From positions 1 through 15,398 of the forward strand of contig WQXZ01000025.1 in the NCBI GenBank assembly GCA_009781525.1: 15,398 nucleotides of DNA, in the 5' to 3' direction. This DNA comes from Coriobacteriia bacterium. Lineage in GTDB: Bacteria > Actinomycetota > Coriobacteriia > Coriobacteriales > UBA8131. The number at the start of each line of letters is the position of its first letter. Positions within the stretch are counted from its first letter, which is position 1. Below the pieces are notes generated by a model. The model was not told where the DNA came from. It made no database searches and saw only the letters and a program-made list of their open reading frames with translations. A program made the translations under genes and the position numbers. Of the stretch, positions 1-7,055 are shown one piece after another.

Positions 1-1
1 C

Positions 2-1024
2 GGCCGGATTGTCGAAGCTGGAACAGCATACCGTACAGCTGCACTTGACCCCAATAACCCGAGTCCGGTAAAAGCTCTGATGAACTTGGGTGCTTCGTTT
101 TCGGCACTTGACCGTCCAGGCGATGCTGTCGAAGCCTATCTGGCTATCTTGGAGTTTCGCGTCACCGGCACTACTCTGAATCGCACTTATGAGCGCCTCG
201 GCGGAGCCTACTTTGCCAACGGACAATATGCTGAAGCCGCGCAGGCTTTCTACGACGCGATGCTCGGTGGCGGCTACGAACTGACAGAGCGCTCGCAAGC
301 CCAGCTCGCGCAAGCAAAGCTCGCGCTTTCGACCGGATTCACCCCCGTTGTCAGAACCCAGACCAACCTTTCTGCATCTGGTGCGATGGCTGCTGTGAAT
401 GCAGCGGCAGCATCCGCTGCAGCTGGCAGTGATGCTGCTTCCGACTACAGTGCGCAGCTTGAAGACTCAAGCAGTCTGCAGGCAATCGACCATGAGGACG
501 GCAGAAACCTCGCGTACGGAACCGACCAGAGTGCCGAGACAGAGGTCGACTTCTTCACTGCAACCGACGAGGAGCTGATCGAGGTATCCAAGCGCCAGGC
601 TAGGAAAGAGCGCAAGCAGCGCCACGTTGGACTGAAGGTTTTCCTGGCAATCCTAATCGTTATTGTGCTTGCCTTCGGCGCAGCGATCGTCGCCTTTACC
701 CAAGGCTATGGCTGGCCGACCCAGCAGGCAACTATCAACAGTTTCTTCGACAGCCACGCTTCCGGTAGCGAGGTCTCGCCATACTGGATCAGCACTGCCC
801 TTGACGATCCGGTCGCTTTTAATCGGATTCTGCAGTCAGTAGCCGAGGTTGACTCGTCCGCTGTGACGATTATCGCGATCGATCGCTATATCAGCGAGTC
901 AGAGGCGCTGATCGGAGTGCGCCTTCCTGAGGGCGGCATGATCCACTACCGGGTAACACTAGTCCGCGACGGAATAGGCTGGAAGATCAGCAGAATAGAA
1001 TTAGCTTTCGCCTCACAGGAATAG
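2..1024 (+). CDS. TPR-containing single-pass membrane protein, 5' truncated by window edge
   Basis: The reading frame is open from the first bases of the window, so the true start lies upstream; the ATG at 80 is internal. Numbering from that Met, residues 1-27 and about 33-62 form TPR-like helix pairs (patterns such as GDAVEAYLAILEF and GQYAEAAQAFYDAM), preceded in the open frame by another TPR-like piece ending LDPNNPSPVKALMNLG. Residues about 95-165 are an Ala/Ser-rich then acidic low-complexity linker. A basic stretch (KRQARKERKQRH) precedes one transmembrane helix at about 186-208. The remaining ~100 residues form a small alpha/beta domain that should lie outside the cell, resembling DUF4878/NTF2-like tails by pattern only. 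A cytoplasmic TPR platform tethered to the membrane is the likely role; the partner is unknown. The stop at 1022-1024 is 114 bp before ndk. Confidence 0.75.
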   Translation, partial: GRIVEAGTAYRTAALDPNNPSPVKALMNLGASFSALDRPGDAVEAYLAILEFRVTGTTLNRTYERLGGAYFANGQYAEAAQAFYDAMLGGGYELTERSQAQLAQAKLALSTGFTPVVRTQTNLSASGAMAAVNAAAASAAAGSDAASDYSAQLEDSSSLQAIDHEDGRNLAYGTDQSAETEVDFFTATDEELIEVSKRQARKERKQRHVGLKVFLAILIVIVLAFGAAIVAFTQGYGWPTQQATINSFFDSHASGSEVSPYWISTALDDPVAFNRILQSVAEVDSSAVTIIAIDRYISESEALIGVRLPEGGMIHYRVTLVRDGIGWKISRIELAFASQE

Positions 1025-1099
1025 TGCGGTAAGAATCGAGCCACCTGAGCCATTCTGGAGGTAAGAGCCGAATAGCATAGTACTAAAGACTATCTGGAT

Positions 1100-1119
1100 A
1101 AAACCGAAGTCAAGGTTTT
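1100..1119 (+). other. Small hairpin in the ndk leader
   Basis: AAAACC (1100-1105) and GGTTTT (1114-1119) form a 6-bp stem around an 8-nt loop, ending 7 nt before the ndk Shine-Dalgarno sequence. There is no U-tract, so it does not look like a terminator. It may be leader structure or chance. No convincing promoter was found in 1025-1138. Confidence 0.25.
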
Positions 1120-1138
1120 GATAACGAAAGGAACCATC

Positions 1139-1540
1139 ATGAGTGAAAGAACATTCTGTATGCTTAAGCCGGATGCGGTTGCCGGTCGCCATATCGGCGA
1201 GATTATTAACCGTTTCGAGCGAGTTGGGCTGACAATCGAGCGCCTTGAAATGGGAATGGTGACGCTCGATCAAGCCAAGGCAAACTACGCCGAGCACAAA
1301 GGCAAACCTTTCTATGATGGACTGCTCACCTATATAACCTCAGGCCCAGTTGTCAAGATGATCATCGCAGGATCTGACGCAGTCAAGATCTGCCGCAAAT
1401 TGATGGGAGCAACTAACCCCCTGGAGGCTGCTCCTGGAACAATCCGGGGAGATTTCGGTCTGGTAATGGATGCCAATGTGATCCACGGATCCGATTCGCA
1501 TGAATCAGCCGATCGCGAGATTGCCATTTTCTTTACTTAA
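1139..1540 (+). CDS. ndk: Nucleoside diphosphate kinase
   Basis: A 133-residue protein that transfers the gamma phosphate from ATP to nucleoside diphosphates through a phosphohistidine, balancing NTP and dNTP pools in the cytoplasm. The family signature is plain: catalytic His116 in NVIHGSDS, with Lys10 (MLKPDAV), Arg103 (TIRGDFG) and Asn113 matching the active-site Lys, Arg and Asn of the family. Length is typical for a bacterial Ndk. The ATG at 1139 is preferred over the upstream in-frame TTG at 1118, because AAAGGAA (1127-1133) lies 5 nt upstream and the protein then begins at the conserved MSERTF edge. It follows the TPR gene by 114 bp and is followed by a perfect 11-bp hairpin, so it is probably transcribed alone or with the upstream gene. 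Confidence 0.96.
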   Translation: MSERTFCMLKPDAVAGRHIGEIINRFERVGLTIERLEMGMVTLDQAKANYAEHKGKPFYDGLLTYITSGPVVKMIIAGSDAVKICRKLMGATNPLEAAPGTIRGDFGLVMDANVIHGSDSHESADREIAIFFT

Positions 1541-1543
1541 AGC

Positions 1544-1569
1544 GAGTACCATAGATTTCTATGGTACTC
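1544..1569 (+). terminator. Terminator-like perfect hairpin after ndk
   Basis: GAGTACCATAG (1544-1554) and CTATGGTACTC (1559-1569) form an 11-bp perfect stem with a 4-nt loop (ATTT), 3 nt after the ndk stop. The following sequence is only TTGACC, so the U-tract is weak. It may be a factor-assisted terminator or an mRNA 3'-end stabiliser. Confidence 0.6.
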
Positions 1570-1641
1570 TTGACCATATGAAGAACGAGTATGGCTAGAT
1601 GCTGAAACATGGGCATTCTAGTGTGTGATTTAGGAGGAGAA

Positions 1642-2583
1642 ATGCCTGTTCTTACCCCTGAGGATGTTCGTGTTCCAGCTGACGTATTGCCAGAAGCACG
1701 AGACACCTACATCGACAATTTTCTCGCAGCAACACGTGGTACCGGCAAGCTGATGCTCTTTGCCTGCGACCAGAAAATCGAGCACCTGAATGACGATTTC
1801 TATGGCGAAGGCATTGATTCAGCCGATAATGATCCGGAGCATATGTTTCGGATTGCATCGGGAGGAATCATCGGAGTTATGGCGGCACAGCGCGGGTTGG
1901 TTGCCCAGTATGCGCCTTCGTATCCAGAGATCAACTATCTGGTTAAGATGAATTCAAAATCTCATCTAGTCAAGACAACTCAGGATGACCCATATTCTCC
2001 CCAACTTTATTCACTGGATGCTGTTTTAGCTATGCGCGATGCCGGTGTGAATATCGTTGGACTGGGCTACACCATATATGTAGGCAGTGAATATGAAGCT
2101 AACATGATGAGTGAAGCCGGTGAGCTGATTGCTGAGGCACATGCAAATGGCTTGATTGTTGTGCTATGGGTTTATCCCCGTGGTAAGGCAGTTGCAAGTG
2201 AAAAAGAAGCATCATTAATCGCTGGAGCAGCCGGTGTAGCTCTTTGCCTTGGAGCAGATTTTGTCAAGGTTAATCCACCCGATGCCACCGATACCGCCAG
2301 CTCGGCTGAGTTACTGGCTATTGCGTCTGTCGCAGCCGGTCGTACCGGCTTGGTATGCGCAGGTGGCTCAACGGTGGATGCTGAGAAGTTCTTGAGCCAG
2401 CTACATGATCAGATTCATATCGGTGGAGCAGTTGGAAACGCTACTGGCCGTAATATCCATCAACGTTCGCTGGGTGAAGCCATCAACCTGACTAAGGCTA
2501 TCAGTGCAATTACTTTGGCAGACTACGATGTTCAAGAAGCACTGGATGTCTTTAATGGTCTCGAGGAGTTCGAATTAGACTAA
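1642..2583 (+). CDS. Class I fructose-bisphosphate aldolase, DeoC/FbaB (archaeal-type) family
   Basis: A 313-residue TIM-barrel aldolase, most likely cleaving fructose 1,6-bisphosphate to DHAP and glyceraldehyde 3-phosphate in glycolysis. The Schiff-base lysine is Lys209 in GADFVKVNPP. The family's catalytic tyrosine is Tyr178 in WVYPRG. Phosphate-binding loops are seen as CAGGST (239-244) and GNATGRNIHQR (266-275). DQKIEHLN (43-50) is the N-terminal family block. ATG 1642 is chosen because AGGAGGAG (1632-1639) sits just upstream; an in-frame ATG at 1609 would put that strong ribosome binding site inside the coding region. The gene stands between two hairpins (after ndk and at 2677-2714), suggesting its own transcript. 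A related DeoC-type aldolase specificity (dideoxy-heptulosonate synthase) cannot be excluded, but the YPRG and GRN motifs favour fructose-bisphosphate. Confidence 0.88.
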   Translation: MPVLTPEDVRVPADVLPEARDTYIDNFLAATRGTGKLMLFACDQKIEHLNDDFYGEGIDSADNDPEHMFRIASGGIIGVMAAQRGLVAQYAPSYPEINYLVKMNSKSHLVKTTQDDPYSPQLYSLDAVLAMRDAGVNIVGLGYTIYVGSEYEANMMSEAGELIAEAHANGLIVVLWVYPRGKAVASEKEASLIAGAAGVALCLGADFVKVNPPDATDTASSAELLAIASVAAGRTGLVCAGGSTVDAEKFLSQLHDQIHIGGAVGNATGRNIHQRSLGEAINLTKAISAITLADYDVQEALDVFNGLEEFELD

Positions 2584-2676
2584 CAGGCTCGGTTGGCAGC
2601 CTGAGTCAATGAGCGCTAAGCAACCTGGCTGTTGTCTTACCGGAGGCAACGAGCAGAATACATATGTGTTATATGG

Positions 2677-2717
2677 GACACCCGTCAGTTGATTTCGTTT
2701 TGCAGGCGGGTGTCTTT
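2677..2717 (+). terminator. Probable terminator downstream of the class I aldolase
   Basis: GACACCCG (2677-2684) pairs perfectly with CGGGTGTC (2707-2714) around a 22-nt loop and is followed by TTT then a mixed T-rich stretch. It lies about 95 bp after the aldolase stop. The long loop and short T-run lower confidence. A weaker 6-bp hairpin (CAGGCT/AGCCTG) lies just after the stop codon. Confidence 0.5.
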
Positions 2718-2737
2718 GCTGCGCTTCTTACTGATTT

Positions 2738-2783
2738 CTGAATAAATCTCCGCATAATTGTCATTTTGCTTTGCTGAATAAAT
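2738..2783 (+). promoter_or_regulatory. Pair of direct repeats upstream of the surface-protein gene
   Basis: The 10-mer CTGAATAAAT occurs twice, at 2738-2747 and 2774-2783, 36 bp apart. The second copy overlaps the proposed -35 box. This arrangement would suit a dimeric or tandem-binding activator or repressor. No regulator can be named. Confidence 0.35.
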
Positions 2784-2798
2784 GATTTCAGCTAGAAT
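2771..2798 (+). promoter_or_regulatory. Candidate sigma-70-type promoter for the 2936-7030 gene
   Basis: TTGCTG (2771-2776) and TAGAAT (2793-2798) are separated by 16 bp in an AT-rich island, the best promoter match in the 352-bp gap 2584-2935. It would give a 5' leader of about 130 nt that contains a TGACT/AGTCA hairpin (2833-2846) with a GGGG loop and an 8-bp inverted repeat near the ribosome binding site. I could not match the leader to a known riboswitch. Confidence 0.45.
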
Positions 2799-2880
2799 AC
2801 ATTTGTGCGGCAGCAGAGATGCTTTAGCGATATGACTGGGGAGTCAGCTATAGCACTGTTCGATGCTGTGGGAGGAACTC

Positions 2881-2913
2881 TCACAATCTAGGTAGGTCAT
2901 ATATTGATTGTGA
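2881..2913 (+). promoter_or_regulatory. Inverted repeat just upstream of the surface-protein ribosome binding site
   Basis: TCACAATC (2881-2888) and GATTGTGA (2906-2913) are perfect 8-bp inverted repeats with a 17-nt spacer. They end 4 nt before the Shine-Dalgarno AAAGGAG (2918-2924). They may be an operator half-site pair or an mRNA hairpin controlling access to the ribosome binding site. The right arm runs into the palindrome TGACGTCA. Confidence 0.4.
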
Positions 2914-2935
2914 CGTCAAAGGAGAGGATTGACAA

Positions 2936-5900
2936 ATGATCAGGCTGGGTTCTTTTGGTGCAAACAGCAGCCAAGGGTTTTGGCGTGTATTGCGATTATG
3001 GTCTACCGTAGAAAGCCCAAACAAACAGCAATCAACCACAAATCGTAACTACAGAAAAACGCTGATAACAATCATCAGCGTTGTTATAGCGTTAAATCTG
3101 ATACCTATCACTGTGATCAGTATTGCTTCTGAAGTGGACGAATCTGCGTTAACAGCTATGGCAGACGAACACTCAGATAGCACGCTTAAAAACGATGCAA
3201 CAGACCTGGATGTTCTGCATGACAACGCAAGCAGCGCAGATGAAGTAGACGCTGGCGATGACAGCAAGCCTGACGATCAGCCAGCAGCTGACGACGAGTC
3301 GACAGCAGACAACGATGTGCTCAGCCAGATCGAGCCACTATCGTTCGAAGATGACCCGAAAGATGAACCGGTAAAAGACGCGACCAATGACTCAGAACCT
3401 CTCGGCTATGCAATCGCTGGAGACTTCATAATCAGATTCACGGTCGCCGCACCCACCGCCCCCGCTGCACATCCAGCAAGCAGTAGTACAATTCTGTACG
3501 CAATTGTAGGCGAGCCTTTGTCATCAATTACCCCTCTTGCCGATGATATGGCTCCGATTGAGGGAACCCATTACATATACGCCGACGGTGTGCTGAATAT
3601 CATTGCACACGACGGCTTCACTATTCAGATGTCACCTGATGCAGCAATACCGACAATGGATCGAATAGTCGTCAGTGCAGACGCGCAGGTAACCTTACAG
3701 GATGTATCAATAGATCAGTCTGCAACAGGAGTTTTCGGACAAATTGCCTACCCCACTGTTGGCAACCCTGCGTTTGAGGTCACTGGTGGATCCTCTGTTA
3801 TGTTGACGATTCAAGGAATAGTATCACTAAGCGGTGGCGTTCTTTGCGCAGGACTTCAGGTGACACCAGGTAACGCAATAGAAATTATGGAGATAAGCAC
3901 GGGCACGCTTTATGCTACCAGCGGACGAGGAGGAGCTGGCATCGGTGGTGGCTGGAGTGGCGAATCCGATCACTGGCAATCAGATGCCGGTATGATAACA
4001 ATCGCTGGTGGAACAATAATCGCTCAAGCCGAGAGTGGCGGCGCTGCTATCGGCGGTGGCAACTACGGCAGCGGCGGTATCATTCGCATCAGCGGGGGTG
4101 AAATCTACGCAATCGCTGACGAGGGAGCCGGTATCGGTGGCGGTACTGAGAGTATATTTATCGTTTATGACTGGTTTCAACCAGGAAGATCATGTGGAGA
4201 CATTCTTATCACTGGCGGTGTGATCTCTGTTGTTGGTGGCAACATCAGTGCTGGCATCGGTGGCGGTGGATCACATGGCAATGCGCCAGGCGACAGCATA
4301 GTCATCGAAGGCACAGCAATCGTTTCAGCTGTAGGAATCACCGGCATCGGCGGAGGTGCTGCTGGTGGAATCGACACGATAATCATCAGAGGAAATACCA
4401 ACGTCTCAGCAACTGGGCGAAGTGGAGCTGGCATTGGTAGCGGAAGCTGGGCGACCGGACACAAAGGAACAATACTGATTGCAGATAATGCCCGCGTATA
4501 TGCAAAAGGTGAAAGTGGTGCCGGCATCGGTGGCAGCTTTGGAAAAATCGGCTTCCTGATGGCACCAGAAGCAGCTGGGTTCGGAGCACCAAGCGGCGAT
4601 ATCACAATAACTGGCAATGCAATAGTCAGTGCCTTTGGCAGCATGCTTTGTCCTGGTATCGGATCAGGCGGTGCACTGAGTGCTCCTGCAGACTTGGAAG
4701 ACTATATGCCAGGAGTAACTCCGCTTATCGGAACACCTGGTGAAGTCGGTACGATTATCATTGACACCGCAGGTTCAGTCGTAGCTCAATCTGGCGGCGG
4801 TACCGCAGCAATCGGTTATGGAGGTGTCGCAACAGCAGCAGGCAAACCGGTGTTGCCGTTTGCTCCGACTGATTTGGTTGCCACTATCAGCACCGACCCT
4901 GTTGAAGTCGACTATGGTGAGGCAGCGGTAAGTCTGACGTGGTCTTCTCCAGATAATATCAGCAGCTACTCATCTGTGGGATACGAAGTGACGATGGATG
5001 GGGGAGTTACATGGGTTGCTGCCGATAGCATATCGGAGCACCGTTTTTCTGGAGTCAGTCTGGGCGACACCTGTCTGCTTTCGGTACGGGCGACCTTTAG
5101 CTACGGGTTCGGGTTGGAAGCAGAGGTCAAGAAACTGGATATCCCGGAGACCGGACGCGACCTGATGGTAGTGTCTATGGCTGGAGGTAGCGGTGCGATT
5201 GAGGGCACGCATTATACATATGATAACAATGTGTTGGTGATTATCGAGCCAGGTGAGTACATCGTCAGCATGGCTCCTGGTATCGACATGACGACAACAG
5301 ATGGATTGGTTATCGCTGCGGACGCACAGATTCTGCTTTACCATATAAACATCGACCTGTCGTCCACCGGAAATGGGTCGGCATACTTTCCTGAGCCGGG
5401 TAGTCCTGCTATCTGGGTGACGAACAATGCGACTGCGCACATCACCCTGAACGGCACAAATCAGCTAAAGGGTGGAGCCTGTAGCGCAGGTCTCCAGGTA
5501 ACGCCAGGTAACGCGGTGATTATCACCGATGAGAGTACCGGCACTTTGTCTGCCACCGGCGGTCCGCTGGCTGCAGGCATCGGCGGCGGCTGGGGAGCGT
5601 GGCCATCTGGTGCTATCGAGGGCTTTATCGCGGCTGACTGTGGATACGTAGAAATCGCTGGCGGAACGGTCAATGCTAGCGCACTTAAGGCTGGCGCCGG
5701 CATCGGCGGCGGCAACTATGGCAGCGGCGGCGTTATTCGCATCAGCGGCGGCTCAGTCAATGCTACCAGTGCGTCAGGCGCCGGCATCGGCGGCGGAATC
5801 GAAGAGATCTATGAGATCGCCGACTGGTTTCCCAGTGGAAAAGGCTCTGGCGACATCATCATCAGCGGCGGAACCGTATATGCCCAGAGCACCTCATGGT

Positions 5901-7030
5901 GCAGCGCCGGCATCGGCGGCGCCGGAGCCCATGGCTATCTTGCCGATGACAGAATCGTTATTGAAGGCGATGCTGTTGTTACTGCAAGTGGCATGTCCGG
6001 AATCGGCGGCGGAGCCTTTGGCGGTATTGGCACAATAGTAATCAGGGGAGAGGCACACGTTTCTGCCTATGGCAACCAGGGCGTAGGTATCGGCACAGGC
6101 GGCTGGGGAACAAATGCAGCAGGGAGTATTCTGATTGACGGTAATTCTGTGGTTAGTGCAACAGGCAATAAGGGAGCTGGCATCGGCGGAGCTCATGGTA
6201 GACCCGGATTCATGCTGGAGCCTGAGGCAGCAGGGTATGGCTCACCCAGTGGAGACATCACGATAACTGGCAGCTCAACGGTTGTTGCCCAAGGTAGCTA
6301 TCTCTGTCCTGGAATCGGGTCAGGTGGTGCTGACAGTACACCAGAGTATGTGTTGGTTCTATACCCCGATGTTACTCCGCAGATCGGTGTTCCTGGTACT
6401 TTGGGCACGATTATCATAGACACTGCAGGTACGGTAACCGCGACCTCAGGTGGCGGAACAGCTGCGATTGGATATGGCGGCGTTGAGTCTGCTGCCGGAG
6501 CACCGGTTCTGCCTTTCGCACCGCTTGAGCTGACGGTTGTTGAGGAGGATGCAGGCGCTGGTGACGGCAGCGGTGCGGGTGCTGGTGACGCAGATGATGT
6601 GAGCCTGCTACTGACATGGTCAGCTGCAGTGAACTTTAACAGCTTCAAGAATGCGTTCTACCAGATCAGCATTGACGGAGGCAATACCTGGGTGACAGCA
6701 CAAAGCAACACCGAGCATAGATTCGAAGGACTGTTAGCAGGCGAAACTTATCTGGTCTTAATACGCGTAGCATTCGATAACGGCTTTGGTGTTATAGCAG
6801 AACCGTACGAGATGTTGATTGCTGAAAGAGGAGATACAGGTGGTGGTGGGCAAACTGGAGGTGGTACGACTGGCCAAAATACCGGTACCGGTAACAAGAC
6901 TGTTAGTCAGCCAACGCAGACCAGTAAGACCGGAGACACATCAGGGCAGATCCTAGTGGCTGCTGCTGCCATGGTTCTAACTGGTATCTGGCTTTGCATG
7001 CGGGGGGCACGTCACCGCAGACTGAACTGA
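2936..7030 (+). CDS. Large sortase-anchored surface protein with duplicated beta-helix + FnIII-like modules
   Basis: A 1364-residue extracellular protein; the ATG follows AAAGGAG by 11 nt. Residues 41-65 are a basic-then-hydrophobic signal segment, preceded by an unusually long 40-residue n-region. Residues about 66-140 are an acidic Asp/Ser linker. Two copies of one module follow: beta-helix (about 208-642 and 755-1194), rich in short GIGGG turns and alternating hydrophobic strands, each ending in a fibronectin-III-like domain (about 643-735 and 1195-1295; LTWSSP / DGGVTW and LTWSAA / DGGNTW). After a Gly/Thr/Gln-rich wall spacer comes a sorting-signal-like end: SKTGD (1330-1334), a hydrophobic helix, and the basic tail RGARHRRLN. 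A sortase-anchored adhesin or glycan-contacting stalk is likely; I cannot name the ligand. Lack of the usual Leu-Pro before XTG is noteworthy. It converges with the metG-like gene, 25 bp between stops. Confidence 0.85.
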   Translation: MIRLGSFGANSSQGFWRVLRLWSTVESPNKQQSTTNRNYRKTLITIISVVIALNLIPITVISIASEVDESALTAMADEHSDSTLKNDATDLDVLHDNASSADEVDAGDDSKPDDQPAADDESTADNDVLSQIEPLSFEDDPKDEPVKDATNDSEPLGYAIAGDFIIRFTVAAPTAPAAHPASSSTILYAIVGEPLSSITPLADDMAPIEGTHYIYADGVLNIIAHDGFTIQMSPDAAIPTMDRIVVSADAQVTLQDVSIDQSATGVFGQIAYPTVGNPAFEVTGGSSVMLTIQGIVSLSGGVLCAGLQVTPGNAIEIMEISTGTLYATSGRGGAGIGGGWSGESDHWQSDAGMITIAGGTIIAQAESGGAAIGGGNYGSGGIIRISGGEIYAIADEGAGIGGGTESIFIVYDWFQPGRSCGDILITGGVISVVGGNISAGIGGGGSHGNAPGDSIVIEGTAIVSAVGITGIGGGAAGGIDTIIIRGNTNVSATGRSGAGIGSGSWATGHKGTILIADNARVYAKGESGAGIGGSFGKIGFLMAPEAAGFGAPSGDITITGNAIVSAFGSMLCPGIGSGGALSAPADLEDYMPGVTPLIGTPGEVGTIIIDTAGSVVAQSGGGTAAIGYGGVATAAGKPVLPFAPTDLVATISTDPVEVDYGEAAVSLTWSSPDNISSYSSVGYEVTMDGGVTWVAADSISEHRFSGVSLGDTCLLSVRATFSYGFGLEAEVKKLDIPETGRDLMVVSMAGGSGAIEGTHYTYDNNVLVIIEPGEYIVSMAPGIDMTTTDGLVIAADAQILLYHINIDLSSTGNGSAYFPEPGSPAIWVTNNATAHITLNGTNQLKGGACSAGLQVTPGNAVIITDESTGTLSATGGPLAAGIGGGWGAWPSGAIEGFIAADCGYVEIAGGTVNASALKAGAGIGGGNYGSGGVIRISGGSVNATSASGAGIGGGIEEIYEIADWFPSGKGSGDIIISGGTVYAQSTSWCSAGIGGAGAHGYLADDRIVIEGDAVVTASGMSGIGGGAFGGIGTIVIRGEAHVSAYGNQGVGIGTGGWGTNAAGSILIDGNSVVSATGNKGAGIGGAHGRPGFMLEPEAAGYGSPSGDITITGSSTVVAQGSYLCPGIGSGGADSTPEYVLVLYPDVTPQIGVPGTLGTIIIDTAGTVTATSGGGTAAIGYGGVESAAGAPVLPFAPLELTVVEEDAGAGDGSGAGAGDADDVSLLLTWSAAVNFNSFKNAFYQISIDGGNTWVTAQSNTEHRFEGLLAGETYLVLIRVAFDNGFGVIAEPYEMLIAERGDTGGGGQTGGGTTGQNTGTGNKTVSQPTQTSKTGDTSGQILVAAAAMVLTGIWLCMRGARHRRLN
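3557..6838 (+). repeat. Internal tandem duplication (1641-bp period) within the surface protein
   Basis: The module beginning IEGTHYIYADG at 3557 recurs as IEGTHYTYDNN at 5198, an offset of exactly 1641 bp (547 codons). The order of landmarks is kept: CAGLQVTPGNA, GAGIGGG blocks, NYGSGGVIRISGG, a DWF segment, PEAAGYGSPSGDITITG, GTAAIGYGG and the FnIII-like domain. Copy 2 uses far more uniform GC-rich codons in its GAGIGGG turns; the 17-mer GCGCCGGCATCGGCGGC occurs near 5695, 5779 and 5904. Confidence 0.85.
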
Positions 7031-7055
7031 ACTTGCGGCTTAAGCATACTTATTC

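Noticed and set aside
1118..1138. Upstream TTG start for ndk
   Set aside because: It lies upstream of the clear AAAGGAA ribosome binding site and adds residues not found in Ndk proteins.
2584..2935. Riboswitch or tRNA in the 352-bp gap
   Set aside because: I saw no cloverleaf and no match to c-di-GMP, cobalamin, TPP or SAM riboswitch cores; only small hairpins and repeats are present.
4177..4644. Long minus-strand open frame inside the 2936-7030 gene, rich in Pro, Ala and Met
   Set aside because: It is the antisense shadow of Gly/Ile/Gly-rich repeats; its composition follows from the sense codons and it has no ribosome binding site or family motif. The same applies to open frames at 5461-5715 (minus), 5673-6038 (plus) and 12465-13292 (plus).
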